DNA of 64,000 nt from Agelas oroides (GCA_949130485.1 OX422183.1:31714640-31778639), one strand, 5' to 3'. Positions 32,663-44,540 are shown, counted from the first letter of the stretch. A program made the numbers and translations. The notes: a model not told the origin generated them from the sequence alone.

Positions 32663-33345
32663 TATGGGGTGCCATATGTCTCAAAATTAAAAAATAAAAG
32701 GGTATTTGTATATGCAGCACAGAGTATACAAATCCAGTGCAGGATTTATAAATCCAGCCAGGTATATATATATATCCAGCCAGGGATTTATATATCTAGC
32801 ACAGGATTTATATATCCAGCACAGGATGTATATATCTAGCACAGGATTTATATATCCAGCACAGGATGTATATATCCAGCCAGGGATTTATATATCCACC
32901 ACAGGATTTATATATCCAGCACAGGATGTATATATCTAGCACAGGATTTATATATCCAGCACAGGATGTATATATCCAGCCAGGGATTTATATATCCACC
33001 ACAGGATTTATAAATCCAGCCAGGGATTTATATATCCAGCCAGGGATTTATATATCCTGCACGGGATTTACCATCTATGGTCACAGAATATAGTCACGTG
33101 TTACCCCGCGCGCGCGCGTGTGATCACGTGACGTAAGAAGCGCAATGGTGTGACGATCACGAGTAGGTCTGCCTTGCTGACTTGCAGTACTGCCACTCAG
33201 GAGAGTATCGCGGTATGGCTGGATTACCTTCATTCGGGACGGTGAACGTAGGCGCTCTGTCGAATGCCATTGCTGTTGCCATCCAGCAAGCCAGCGTTAG
33301 CCGTCATAGTTCGGGTCAATCGTTCTCCACCTCGGTGAATGTGAC
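32663..33345. repeat. Left terminal inverted repeat
   Basis: Pairs with 39300-39795 plus 41632-41796 on the opposite strand; the right arm is split by a nested insertion. 32755-33085 consists of about 20-bp units of the TTTATATATCCAGCACAGGA type. Next come a CG-rich segment with CACGTG-like motifs and the first exon of the gene. Similarity fades after about 33321-33345. Confidence 0.85.
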
Positions 33346-36300
33346 GGCTAATAACGGAGCCACTCGTCAGCAAGCCACTACTGGCACTGAGGGTCCTTTC
33401 CTACACCAAACCCAGTCTTCAGCAAGCGGATCAAGTACAGATGAACATGAACGTGGCTCAGGGTAAGTGTTAAGTAATAAGCAGCATGAAAGGAAGCATA
33501 ATTGAAAAAGCTTTGGTGTAGCCAGGCTAAAGCAGAAAATCTGGGAATGATCTGGCTTATCAGGGAAGTTGTACAGATGAGACGTAAGACATGGGCATAG
33601 TGGGTGCATTTAACAGTGAATGCAGTAAGTAGAAGCTGTAAGTATAGTTTTACTGCACAGTGTCATAGAGCACGAGTGCAAGCCAGCACTGCAATCTGAT
33701 TGCAGTGTACACTGAATGTCAGCAATTTCAGTATAGGCATGGATAACACTTGGTATATGCATTTCACTAGGTTCTTCGCTGTACTTGAGAAACTGGCAAT
33801 GCTAGACTATGAAAAGTAACCATGCTCTTTTATTTTTCCCTTCAGTTCAGCCCGTATTATTTTACCATCCTTCCTTAAGAGAAAGGGCTTGGAAGGGAGA
33901 GCTGCGACTAGTCACTCAAAGCGCCCAAAGGTAGCTCAGTGCTGGGATAGGGACATAGTTTGCTTACCACAGCAGTCAAGTCCATCCACTCGCTTGCCGT
34001 ATCCTCGTGGAAAGTATCGTTCCTGGCTAGCAGTGAATGGACTTATTGGAAAGATTCGGCTGATGTCAACTATGACTGTGAAAGAGGTAGAAGATGAGGT
34101 GCGATCTGTTTTTCACAAGGCAATGAGCGGAAGGAGTGACTTCCCATTCACTTTTCTTCAACCAGCTGGTGCTGGCAGCAGAACCCTCACAATTCCGTCA
34201 GTATCATCATCATTCAGCTGGACAGCACAACAAGTAGCCAAACTTGGGCCAAACAAGCAGTCCATATACATTCTTGCAAGGGATAAGCTTGCAGTGGAGT
34301 CAGAGGTCAGTTTGAATTCATGCTAATGCTAGGAATATTGATAAAAACTTGTATGTGTATCAGGCTAAACCCAAAGGAGGCAAGATATGGTTGAACTTTA
34401 CCAATTAAAATGACTGGGGTCATTGCTAATTGCTTTCTGTATCTCAACAGACCTACCCTCTTGGCTTTTATTGAGAGGGGTCCCACTTTCTAATCAAGGT
34501 TCAAGGCTTGGCCCAGTCATAAAGAGGCTTTGTATCAAGTAGGGATGATTCCAGGTATTTACTTAACAAAGGTCAACTATGTACTACCTGTGTTAGGCTA
34601 AACCATTCCAGGCAGCAAGCAGTTGCCAAGCACTGGGACAAGTAATACTAGTATGGAAGCCCCTAGTTCCTCACCAGTCACTCCTAGATTTTATTATCCT
34701 TGGTGTTATTCATTGCAAAACACAAATAGAATGGGATTTGATGTAACTCTATAACACACTTTAGAGTGATAGTGGCTCAGAGTCTGATGATGGCTTGCAG
34801 ACTGAAGTCCAGACTGAGGAAGGAGAGAAAGACAACTATCCAGGTGATAACAGACAAGAAAGAGTGCGAGAAGATATAGAAGAAGTTGACCAAAGTGGTG
34901 GAGTGTACAGGTAACTGAATCCTTTTTATGACCCCTCCTAACATGTATATAGGATATTTCCATATGGATTTACCTCAAGTCTACTTTTAATTGTGTACTA
35001 ATTCTAGCTATTTAGCGACTACACAAAAAATCGCTAAAATTAGTGCACGCCATTATAAGGTCGCGGCCTAGAGTCTGGGTATGATTAGCCTCATACCCAG
35101 GCTCTTAAGAATGACATGTTATGGCTCTCCTGACCTCATTGCACTATCGTGTTGAAGAGCTGGCGAAGGGCCTTGTTACAAGGTGGTACCTTTTGTGATG
35201 TCTTATGGCCTGATTCCAGAGGATTCCTATGAGCATGCAGCTACTCCACTTGACATGAGACAGTGTTAACAAGGCAGTCTTTAAAAAGACTTGATATGTC
35301 TCGGCACGACTTGGTATATGTGGAAGTGGTCATTAATTACTAGTTAGCCTTACATTAGTTTTAGTGGAAGACAGAGCTGTCTGTATAATGTACATAATCA
35401 ACGATATGCAGACTAGCACAAACAGGGTCATGCTTGCTGTGTCATCATTAATATGGCATTACATGACCTTATGATGTATGTACGGGAGCCGTCTCTGTGT
35501 CTCGGCACTCCGGTGCCGAGACAAAAATTTGTCTTGTGCATGTGTACACTTTTACATCATCATTACATCATACTTAATAATAGGTACAAAGACAATACTA
35601 AAAATAGAATGGTTTGTCTAATATAGTACACCTTTGATTTCGATTGCCTACTTTCAATACCACATTCTATGTATATTTTGTTGTAGGAGGTATGCAAATC
35701 TTATTGATCTTACTGTCATGAGTAATGATGAAGGCGACATTTCAGATGAAAGTGAAATAGATGATCTTCCGCCTGCACCTATTACTCTGGCTGCTGCACC
35801 ACTGAGAAGGTACATGTGATAATGTACACCTTGTATAATAGAACTAAGTGCCTATAGGCATGGACAACCACACTGTAGAATAATTGGAAAGGGAGGGGCA
35901 TTTTTAGTCAATCTCTGTAAAAGTTTTCTTTGTGTAACAAGTCAATAAGGCTTGAATTCAAAAAAGCATAGGTGGTTGAAATTCAGCTTTGATCCTTGTT
36001 ATATACTGTTGACCTTTGGGTTGATTGAATCATTCCCTTTTTTCCACTGACCTTGAATAGTACTTTTGACTCAGCCTTGTCATCATGCCTCCCTAATTGC
36101 ATGAACTTATGGTGAGGTGCAACTTATTCACCATGCTGTGCATGCCCTATCAGTAATAGAAAGTAAAATGGTCTTGGGGTTTGACTACTTGTTCAGTGTA
36201 TTACTTGTTCACAATTTAGGTCTGAACCTGTCAAGCATGACTACATTGTGGCCAAAAATGTGTTGCAGCAACACCAGTGCAAGGTAATCACTGGTCGTGA

Positions 36301-37763
36301 TGAAGAAGACCATCAGCGTATTTGTGTCCGCAGGAGCCACCTCTTTTCAGATGCTGCACGTGCATTCTCAAGGCCAAATTTTAATGTGTCCAAACTGTTG
36401 AAGGTAGTTTTTGTTGGCGAACCATCAGTTGATGAAGGTGGGCCACGGCGGGAATTCTTTCAGTTTCTAATGAAAGAAGCTTTCGCATCATCTGGCCTTT
36501 TTGCTGGCTGGCCCCAAAATGTTGTTCCCATCCACAGTGTGGAGGCAGTTGCTGCCAACAGCTACTACATTGTTGGAAAAATGATTGCAACGTGTCTGGT
36601 ACAAGGTGGTCAACCCCCGGTTTGCTTTGCTGCTGCTGTAGCTGATTATCTTGTCTTTGATGAAGTTAAAAGTGAACCATCCTTGAATGACATCCCTGAC
36701 CACACTGTTCGGAATAAGTTGGAGAAGGTATGTGCAAAGCCATGCATCCTATAAATGTATCCCATTCCCTAAAGTACATTAATCAGTGAACTATGTTATT
36801 CATTCTGTAATGTTTTACGAAATATGTAAATAATTTGTGCTATGGCTACAACATCTATTCTCCCATAATCACTCATTACATAATCAGCTGTATGCCAAAC
36901 CACTTTCCTGGAATATTGACTGTACACCTGTAGGTACAGGCGGCCAATTCTACCGAGGAGATCAGAGAGGTGGTTGAACGGGAACTTGATTTCCGTTTTG
37001 AATGTGGCTACCTGAAACCAACAAGTCAAATGCAGCTGGCTGATAAACATCACCTTGTCAAATGTGTTTGGCTACACTACGTTTTCTTTGTTCCTCACGC
37101 CGAGTTAGAGCAACTGCGGAAGGGCCTACGAGAAACCCTCCAACTTGAATTGTTAGTATGCCTTCACCCACACGAGATATGGAGTCTTCTTGTGGCATCG
37201 TCAGACTTTGAAGTGTCTACAGAGTTTTTCCTAGACTCATTTGCAATCTGTTATTCAGAGCAAGGCTGTAACAAGCGTACTGCTGAGGAAGCTGTCATCC
37301 TCCATTGGAATGACTATGTCACTGACTGTGAGGGTAAGTGACATAGTGTATATGACCCACTTGTGCTCACATAAACTCTTGATAACCTGGCTCACATGCA
37401 CATATCTACCCATTTCGCTGAAAGTTACATTAATCACATGACTGTCAGTATAGTGAAATGGCTACTATAATACTAATACAAACTGATGACTATTTGCACT
37501 GATTACATTTATTTCCTACAGATAGAGGAAGTGTTTCATTAGGTGATATCCTACACTTTGTTTCGGGATCTACCAAGCTGCCTGCAGCTGGTTTCCACTG
37601 CACACCTAAGGTCTGCTTCACAGATGAGTTGTGCCTTCCCAGAACATCAACGTGTGACCTTAGCATCACATTCCCAAGGTCATTTGGATCTCTAACGTAT
37701 AAAGACTTTAAAGAGAAAATGAACATGTGTGTTTGTGACTCTTTTGGTTTTGGCAAGCCTTGA
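33215..37763 (+). CDS. Transposon-encoded HECT-type E3 ubiquitin ligase, seven exons
   Basis: I infer exons 33215-33462, 33846-34305, 34765-34910, 35687-35809, 36220-36727, 36934-37333 and 37522-37763. All introns are GT-AG, and the total is 2,127 bases, an exact 708 codons plus stop. Exon 1 (MAGLPSFGTVNVGALSNAIA...) lies in the terminal repeat and is Ser/Gly/Gln-rich. Exons 2-4 give a basic region (YPRGKYRSWLAVNGL) and an acidic linker (SDSGSESDDG, SDESEIDDLPP). Exons 5-7 are the HECT domain: the N-lobe motif FVGEPSVDEGGPRREFF and the C-lobe GF..TPKVCF...LPRTSTCDLSITFP, with the expected catalytic Cys in STC. HECT enzymes accept ubiquitin on this Cys and pass it to substrates. Its purpose in transposition is unknown. 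Confidence 0.85.
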
Positions 37764-37948
37764 AACTGTCAACTAATATTATCCTGCAGTTATGTAATGC
37801 ATATACTCCATCACCTAAATCACTGTCCAATTATGTGTGCATGTGTGTGTGTGTGAGTGAGTGAGAGGAAGGGTTCATTCGCATTTTGAATTGTCGATCA
37901 TGCTTCGTATATACTATGTACACAGATGAAATGAACATTTATACATAT
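37764..37948. other. Gap between the two convergent transposon genes
   Basis: Holds a short (GT)n/(GAGT) tract and the 3' ends of both convergent genes. No gene. Confidence 0.6.
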
Positions 37949-39425
37949 TCATGATTCAGAAACACACTGACTACAACCCAAACTCAAATGATGTCCAGCC
38001 ATCTGAATAGCCTGAATGTACAACATTTTGCCGTGATCTGAGCATGCACCTAGTGGATCTATGTTGTGTAAGTTGTGAGTTAACAAGGTACATGGAATGA
38101 AAGAAATTCGTGGAACATTGACATGTTCTCCCGTTAATTCAGATACATCAATATCTCCATCTAATGAGGGTACATTATAACCATAGTAACGAACCAAATG
38201 ATTCACCCCTTCAAAGAACAACTGATAGGGAGTCATGCTTCCTTCACTTGAGAGAGCATGGTGGTTCCAACTTTCCTGAAACTCAGAAATGCTTTTGTTG
38301 ATGCGTCGTAGAAATATGTAATGAAGACAATACAAGTCGACTTCATTGAGAGGATCAAGAAGATCCTCACTTTCCAGGTTCCTGAATGTATCAGCATAGG
38401 TACTTGCTATACATCGATGTACATCACGCCACATTCTCTCGATTCTTTCGTTGTGCACAGAACTCCCTGTCAGTACACGAGAATAGTCGTTGCTGTGACT
38501 AAGTATCATGCACTTCCAGATCCCCACATTCTCCCCTCCGTGGTCCGAACGGACATAATTAGGTAAACTAAATCTTGAAATTGCCTTGCAGAACGAATCA
38601 AGTACTGTTGTTGCCCGATTGTTGTCTGCACACTTGAGGTAGGTGATTGTGCGTGAAAATCCATCTACAGCCCCATGAATCACAAAATGCCACCTTATAA
38701 GCTTATGGTGACCATCTACGTGCCAAATATAATTAGGATGGGGAACTGAATAAATGCGACGTCGGACAACTGAGCGCTTTCGAGTGACAGTACTGATATG
38801 GTCAACACGATGGATGGCATTACGAAGAGCATGACGAGGTACTTTTATTCCTTGTCTGAGTAGGTGGCCTTGCAATAACACTTCACCATCATTGGGATGG
38901 TCCTGTTTTATAGAACAAATGACTTCATCTAGTTGTTCATCTGATACTTGTGTATAGTCATCCGAAGAAACACCAGCCTCCTCGAGCCTTCTGTACAGTG
39001 TGGCCCTAGATAACCCCAAAATGGTAGCTATTTTGGTCCACTTATAATGAAGTGCTCTCAGCTCCAAAATATCATTGATGTCCACATCCACTCGAGGTCT
39101 ACCAACTGATGAAGGCCTGGGGAGAATAGGAAACCCCTGTCAAACTTAGTAGGTAATTCACTTTACAACTACTATCAGGCTTTATTTGTAACCCTTACCC
39201 TGAGCCACATTCTTGTCCATCTGAACTTGACCTACTTGATGGAGTCTGCGCTTGGGCTTGGGATGAACCCGAACTGGCTTGCTGATGAGTAGTGCTGTCA
39301 TTCACCGAGGTAGGCAGCGATTGACCCGAACTATGACGGCTAACGCTGGCTTGCTGGATGGCAACAGCAATGGCATTCGACAGAGCGCCTACGTTCACCG
39401 TCCCGAATGAAGGTAATCCAGCCAT
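37949..39425 (-). CDS. Transposon DDE integrase/transposase, two exons
   Basis: Exon 1 is 39425-39199 and exon 2 is 39116-37949, with an 82-bp GT-AG intron. The total is 1,395 bases, 464 aa plus stop, and the joint reads SGPSSVGRPRVDVDIND in frame. Exon 1 shares MAGLPSFGTVNVGALSNAIA with the HECT gene because both lie in the terminal repeats. Exon 2 begins with a helix-turn-helix (KWTKIATILGLSRATLYRRL). The rve/DDE core follows: first Asp in WHVDGHHKLIRW, second in YVRSDHGGENVG, and Glu in SVHNERIERMWRDV, 31-34 residues later. A C-terminal segment (SWNHHALSSEGSMTPYQLFF) is typical of this integrase family in animals. The reading frame is intact. Confidence 0.85.
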
Positions 39426-39795
39426 ACCGCGATACTCTCCTGAGTGGCAGTACTGCAAGTCAGCAAGGCAGACCTAGACCTACTCGTGATCGTCACACCA
39501 TTGCACTTCTTACGTCACGTGATCACACGCACGCGCGCGGGGTAACACGTGACTATATTCTGTGACCATAGATGGTAAATCCCGTGCAGGATATATAAAT
39601 CCCTGGCTGGATTTATAAATCCTGTGGTGGATATATAAATCCCTGGCTGGATATATACATCCTGTGCTGGATATATAAATCCTGTGCTAGATATATAAAT
39701 CCTGTGCTGGATATATAAATCCTGTGGTGGATATATAAATCCCTGGCTGGATATATACATCCTGTGCTGGATATATAAATCCTGTGCTAGATATA
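39300..39795. repeat. Right terminal inverted repeat, inner part
   Basis: Complement of about 32830-33345 including exon 1. The outermost part (41632-41796) is separated from it by a nested insertion of 1.84 kb. Confidence 0.85.
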
Positions 39796-41354
39796 AAGTC
39801 ACAAAAAAGTTTGCCAAACGCAAACAAGCACATGTAGGGATGAAATCCTCAAAAACCAACCAAACAAGACGAGAACGACACCACAATACTTTTACACCAT
39901 CCCTACATCTTGTGCCATTTTGCCAAAACTGTGTGTTTGTATTTGTTTTTTAGTTGTGTGTAGAAGAGGGTTGTCTTGTAGATGGAAGGGTGTGGCGTGG
40001 GTGTGTTGTGCATAGTGAGTATGTTGTGTTGTTGGTGGTTGCTACTGAGTGTAGCAGGTATGGTCCAAGTTGTGTGTAGAAGGTGTGGAGTGAGTGAGGA
40101 GTGGTGAGTGTGTGTGTTATGTTGGAATGTGCATTATGTTGTTAAGTTTTATGCCTGTTTAGCATGATAGATATGGGTTGTCTTGTATACAGGTGGCTGT
40201 GAAGTGAGTAGTGGTAATTTTGTAATGCTTTGTGAAGGATGGGTTATTTTGTGAGATAGTTGAATGGAGTGAAGTACTATGTTTGTTTGTGGTTGGTGTG
40301 GGCTAATAAGTACAAATGTAGAGGGTTTTGTGTTGTGTACAGGTGGCAAAATGGCACAAGATGTAGGGATGGTGTAAAAGTATTGTGGTGTCGTTCTCGT
40401 CTTGTTTGGTTGGTTTTTGAGGATTTCATCCCTACATGTGCTTGTTTGCGTTTGGCAAACTTTTTTGTGACTTGTTTCTGTTGTTTTTTTTTTGTTGTTG
40501 TGTAACCACACCCCAAGTGAAATGACTTGTTATGTAGTTTATTGTTGATGTTGATGGATTTCTGGAGGATGTTAGCTGTTTGCACTTATCCACTTGACAA
40601 TGGAATCATGGGTGTAACTGTTGTCTAATTGGGTATGTGCATGTGTGTGTGAGTGGTTGTTCTAAGGCACTGTGGTATATACATGACTGTCTACCTGTTC
40701 TGTTGTATGACAGGGTTGTAACACTGTATGTTGTGTATTGTCCAAGGAACAGTTTCTATAGCTGGTTATACATTGTGGGCAGGTGTGTGTAGGTTGTGTA
40801 TGGTGGGTGGCAGGTACATAGGTCATAAAGAGGTAAGGCATAACTGTGGTAAAGGAACCCTTGGAGAGTAAGAGTGTTTTTCCGGGTTCTTCCAGTACTT
40901 GTTACGGGACGCTTGCCTTTTGCTTTCTTTGTTTCGCAGATAGTTCTGCTTATCCCGCGCCCGTTTCTTGTGGACGTTACGCATACTGCGTTCCTTGTCA
41001 AATCCAGCACAAGTACGTCAACTGCTGTATGAAAGTAGCAACATATGCAATCGTTTGGGAATCAATCGATCGTCAAGTTCTCTACGGAAGTAGAATAACC
41101 GCAGCTGCATGCCAACTTCACGTGCTGTAGCTGTTGAACTTCTGTTGACGTAATCGCTATGAATATTCTATTCTAACAAAATGGCGTATAGCAGCAAGCA
41201 TAAGCGTGGGGTTACCTGAGAATCGCCGATTAATTCGACTTCTTTCTTTGAGAACGATGAGTGGTGGGTACAATACCCAGTAATTTATGCTGATCTTTCG
41301 CGTTTGAATCGTTGTAATAGCTTCAGCCGTTGTCGTGCTATCGTGGTGAGCAAA

Positions 41355-41359
41355 AGAAG

Positions 41360-41390
<31 letters not shown>
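41355..41390. repeat. (GAA)n microsatellite
   Basis: About eleven uninterrupted AGA/GAA triplets. Confidence 0.95.
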
Positions 41391-41482
41391 CAGAAGATAG
41401 ACGATTTGCCTTTTTTAGCGACTTGACTGTCAGGTACTTAGCGATGCTTTCCAGCAAATTTAACGATCCTGTTGCCCATGGA

Positions 41483-41631
41483 AGCACTCGATAATGTCTG
41501 ATATGGCTCATGGAGGCCGTTGACTTATCTAACGCGGACATTTCGAGCGTGTCATTTGTGCACTTTGAATGTGGCCACCATTTTTTTTCGGGGTCATCCC
41601 TACATATGGCGTACTACCGTACGCCATGATA
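41483..41631. repeat. Dispersed repeat, copy 2
   Basis: Second copy of the sequence at 1-149, again ending in the GTACGCCATGATA hairpin. Confidence 0.8.
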
Positions 41632-41796
41632 CATCCTGTGCTGGATATATAAATCCTGTGCTAGATATATAAATCCCTGGCTGGATATATATATATACCT
41701 GGCTGGATTTATAAATCCTGCACTGGATTTGTATACTCTGTGCTGCATATACAAATAAATTTTATTTTTTAATTTTGAGACATATGGCACCCCATA

Positions 41797-43550
41797 AACA
41801 ATACCCTGCAGAGTGTGAACCGTTTCACAAAATATTGATTATACATAATTTTTTTTCAATAGCATTTTTTGTAAACTATTTTAGAAATGAATGATGCAAC
41901 AGTTGATGATAAAAGAAGTATAAACAGTAGCTACAACACAGTAAAGTCAGTCGCAGGCCCCAGATCTCCCATCCAGTTTGTGATTGCTTACAAAACTGGA
42001 AGATGCATGGGAAGGCTGGCAAATTTTTACGCATTTCTTGCAAACTTTTTTAGCAACACGTGATGCAATAGATACTTGTGGATATTTGTAGGATGCTCAC
42101 TTAAGGTTACGGGATATAGTTTATTCATAACGTTCAACTGCGCATGCACACAGACGACTCTCTATGGACTTTGAACTGACATGATTAGTGCTGTCAAGTT
42201 GTTTTTTTTCAACCAAAAGTAGCGATCAGTATCTATGGATCCGAAGAGACCTAGTTACCAACGTACTGTACAATGGACAATGCAGGGGCAGACGGAGCCA
42301 TTTTTTGAATATCACTGGCTGTTGTAATTTTACAGAGGCGAAAAGTCACGAGGTGTGTACAGTTTGCTGGACAAGGGGCTATTGCTCAAAAATCAAACGA
42401 CGTTTGCAACAAATGCTCTGTCTGGCCCTCGAGTACGTTGAAAAAAAGTCGATCTGGAGAATCATTCGTTGCTCCCAGTTGCTTGGGAGGTCAAATTTTG
42501 GTTCAAAAGTTTACACAGTTTGACTGCGTATGCATAACCGCTCGTACAAGTTCTCATTGTGAAGAATGTGTTTAGGAGGAAGTACGGGAGCTTTCTTCAT
42601 CTGGAAAATATAGACCTGTGAAATAATCATGCCAATTGATACTTGTTTAGGTACATAGCTTTGCTCCTGTTTTCCAGAAATGAGAGTTCTCGAATGCTAA
42701 TTACATAACAACATAAAATGTTGATTTGCTTTATACTTTTCACCAGCATAAATAACAGTTGGAAGTCTTACCCTCAGTTCTATGTAGTAAATGTATGGCT
42801 TTGATGGAAAATTGAACCAATCCATATACCAAGTGACGTAATACATCAGACTCAGTTAAGGGTACGGGATACATAATGGGGCGCGGTCAACGGTTCAGAC
42901 TTACTAACTGCGAAGTGATTACACAACACTGACTATAGCTGCAAAATATGGAACATGAAAAGGGAGATCCCTCCATCATTGTGAAGTTAATCTACATACT
43001 AATTGCCTGTTCGTACCACCAACAAATTTGGTTGGTGGATTTCAAGAACCCATCAGTGGAACAGTACAGTACAATCAAAGGACTGTCATGTTCCATACAA
43101 ACTAACAAATTTCCCAAAGTCTGTTTTCCAACAACGGTAGCAGCAGTGTATTCATAACCAAACTACTGCACCTAACAACGGTTATGTGGAAAGATTTCCA
43201 AATGTATACACATGTACATGTATACACCATTAAGAGTAAACAGCTTTGTTTCAGGGGATTATAAGGTGTAAATGAAATCCAATAACCCAGTTTCCCAAAG
43301 AAAATGTTTCTTTAACAAAGTATGTTGTATTTAATAACCAGGTTTTCATTGATAAAAAGAAGCTGACTATAGCAATAATTAATTGTATAAACATTCATAT
43401 AGATTATTCAAAACAAAACAGTGTAAATAAGAGCATGTATTCCATTTGTCTATAATTTTGGTAGTCGTATGACTGGATTAGAGCTAAGGCAGCTACACTA
43501 TCTTCAGATCAATCCTAAAAGAGAGCACTGGGTCCAGAAGAAATCCCAAA
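41797..43550. other. Intergenic spacer, copy 2, with local inversion
   Basis: Continues the 3' flank of copy 5 after the transposon and matches 6355-7120. 42576-42970 is inverted relative to 7118-7379 and to the other spacers. 42971-43550 is again in normal orientation and is the promoter-type spacer (near-palindrome TATACACATGTACATGTATA at 43205-43224). No gene. Confidence 0.65.
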
Positions 43551-44537
43551 ATGTATCTCCACTTGTTGTTTTGCCTCTTTCTACTACCCATGGTCACAGC
43601 AGAGCAATTCTATGTTGCACCCAGTGGTGGTACAAGTTGCCCTAAGAATTCTTGCTACACTCTCACTGATGTAGTACTATAAACCCATCTCAGTACTAGC
43701 CTCGTTCCCAGGCCCCGCCCAGCTTTCCATCGCTTGCAGTACGGAAAAACGGGAGAGAGCCTGGGATAATTTATCACGTGAGTGACGTAGGGGAAGAGAG
43801 AAGGGTAGAGATGACTTAATTGAGCGTAGGCAGATCGTCGATGTGCCCACGCACGTAGTTGATCGATAATCGACAGTACACATAGCTGGTTTTTAGTAGG
43901 AGCCCGTTCTGGCAGTTTTTTCAAATAATAAGCGGCAGAGAAAACTTGAGCAAAGCCCAGGAAAGGGCTGCCTTGGCGTTTAATAGCGCCTTGAAAGCCA
44001 TTCTCCGGGGTGTAAAGCGGTCAGTTTGCCAGGTAAGCAAGTAGGTTAGCGTGATTTTCGAATGTATGGGTCTGTATACGCTTACCATAGCTTTCTGTAC
44101 TGCCAGGTAATGTAGCATAGTGCCATCTAGTCCCATTCTGTCGGCCATAAAGCTATCGCAACTGTATTCTGTCCATGTAGCGTGGGCGAGTTTATTCGTT
44201 CGCCCACATGTAATTAAGTTCTCTCTACCTATGACGTTTCTCACGTGATAAATTTTACCAGGCTCTCCCCTTTCCTTTCGATTTTTCGTTCGTGCGCGGG
44301 GAGAGCCTGGGAACGAGGCTATCTCAGTACTTTGCATCTAACACAGTCATCACATTCCTGCCCGGGAACCATCAAACAAACATCATTGAGGATCTCAGTG
44401 TGTTGATTAAGGATGTGAGAAATATCTCCATGATCGGATATTATCATACCAACAGTGACTCAAGGAGTGTGATTCAGTGTACAGGATCACTAGGATTTGC
44501 ATTCATAAATGTCACCACACTCAAGATACAACTGTGA
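43551..44537 (+). pseudogene. 5' gene fragment of the array family, split by a MITE
   Basis: 43551-43696 encodes a signal peptide and N-terminus (MYLHLLFCLFLLPMVTAEQF...SCPKNSCYTLTDVVL), then a 2-bp insertion gives a stop. The MITE follows at 43697-44321. Coding similarity resumes at 44322 (SQYFASNTVITFLPGNH...) and ends at 44537. Nothing of the remaining 1,170 or so residues is present. Confidence 0.85.
43697..44321. mobile_element. MITE, 625 bp, with 9-bp target duplication
   Basis: Termini TAGCCTCGTTCCCAGGC and GCCTGGGAACGAGGCTA are perfect 17-bp inverted repeats. The flanks are TCTCAGTAC on both sides (43688-43696 and 44322-44330), and removing the element rejoins the interrupted gene sequence. 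A 9-bp duplication suggests mobilisation by a Mutator-like transposase. No transposase is encoded. The right part matches 7763-8172. Confidence 0.85.
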
Positions 44538-44540
44538 AAT

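Larger units (their letters stand above)
39796..41631. mobile_element. Nested insertion in the right transposon arm
   Basis: Interrupts the subterminal satellite between CTAGATAT and TACATCCTGTGCTGG. The first part is a fold-back: arms 39796-39924 and 40345-40473 are complementary over about 129 bp around a strongly G/T-rich 420-bp middle. The rest (40474-41631) has no gene, a (GAA)n tract and a copy of the repeat found at the window start. It is not clear whether this is one element or two. ORFs in the G/T-rich part are low-complexity artefacts. Confidence 0.6.
32663..41796. mobile_element. 9.1-kb DNA transposon with integrase and HECT genes (IS3EU-like)
   Basis: It starts TATGGGGTGCCATATGTCTC at 32663 and ends with the complement at 41796. 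It is flanked by AACAAT at 32657-32662 and 41797-41802. The paralogous spacer at 6355-6360 is an unoccupied AACAAT. The terminal inverted repeats are roughly 650 bp long, holding subterminal satellite-like repeats and a gene start. Inside are a spliced HECT ligase gene (+) and a spliced DDE integrase gene (-), facing each other. A 6-bp duplication and TAY-type termini agree with what I recall of the IS3EU superfamily. Polintons also make 6-bp duplications, but their capsid, polymerase and packaging ATPase genes are not seen. Confidence 0.85.

Noticed and set aside
32606-33093. Tyr/Ile-rich repeat ORFs
   Set aside because: They are translations of the 20-bp subterminal satellite in several frames.
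40149-40585. Minus-strand ORFs in the G/T-rich core of the fold-back
   Set aside because: Composition is extremely biased (Thr/His/Lys/Gln), as expected from the skew and not from selection.
32663-41796. Polinton/Maverick identity for the large transposon
   Set aside because: It has a 6-bp duplication and an integrase, but no DNA polymerase B, packaging ATPase, protease or capsid gene, and the termini start TATGGGG.
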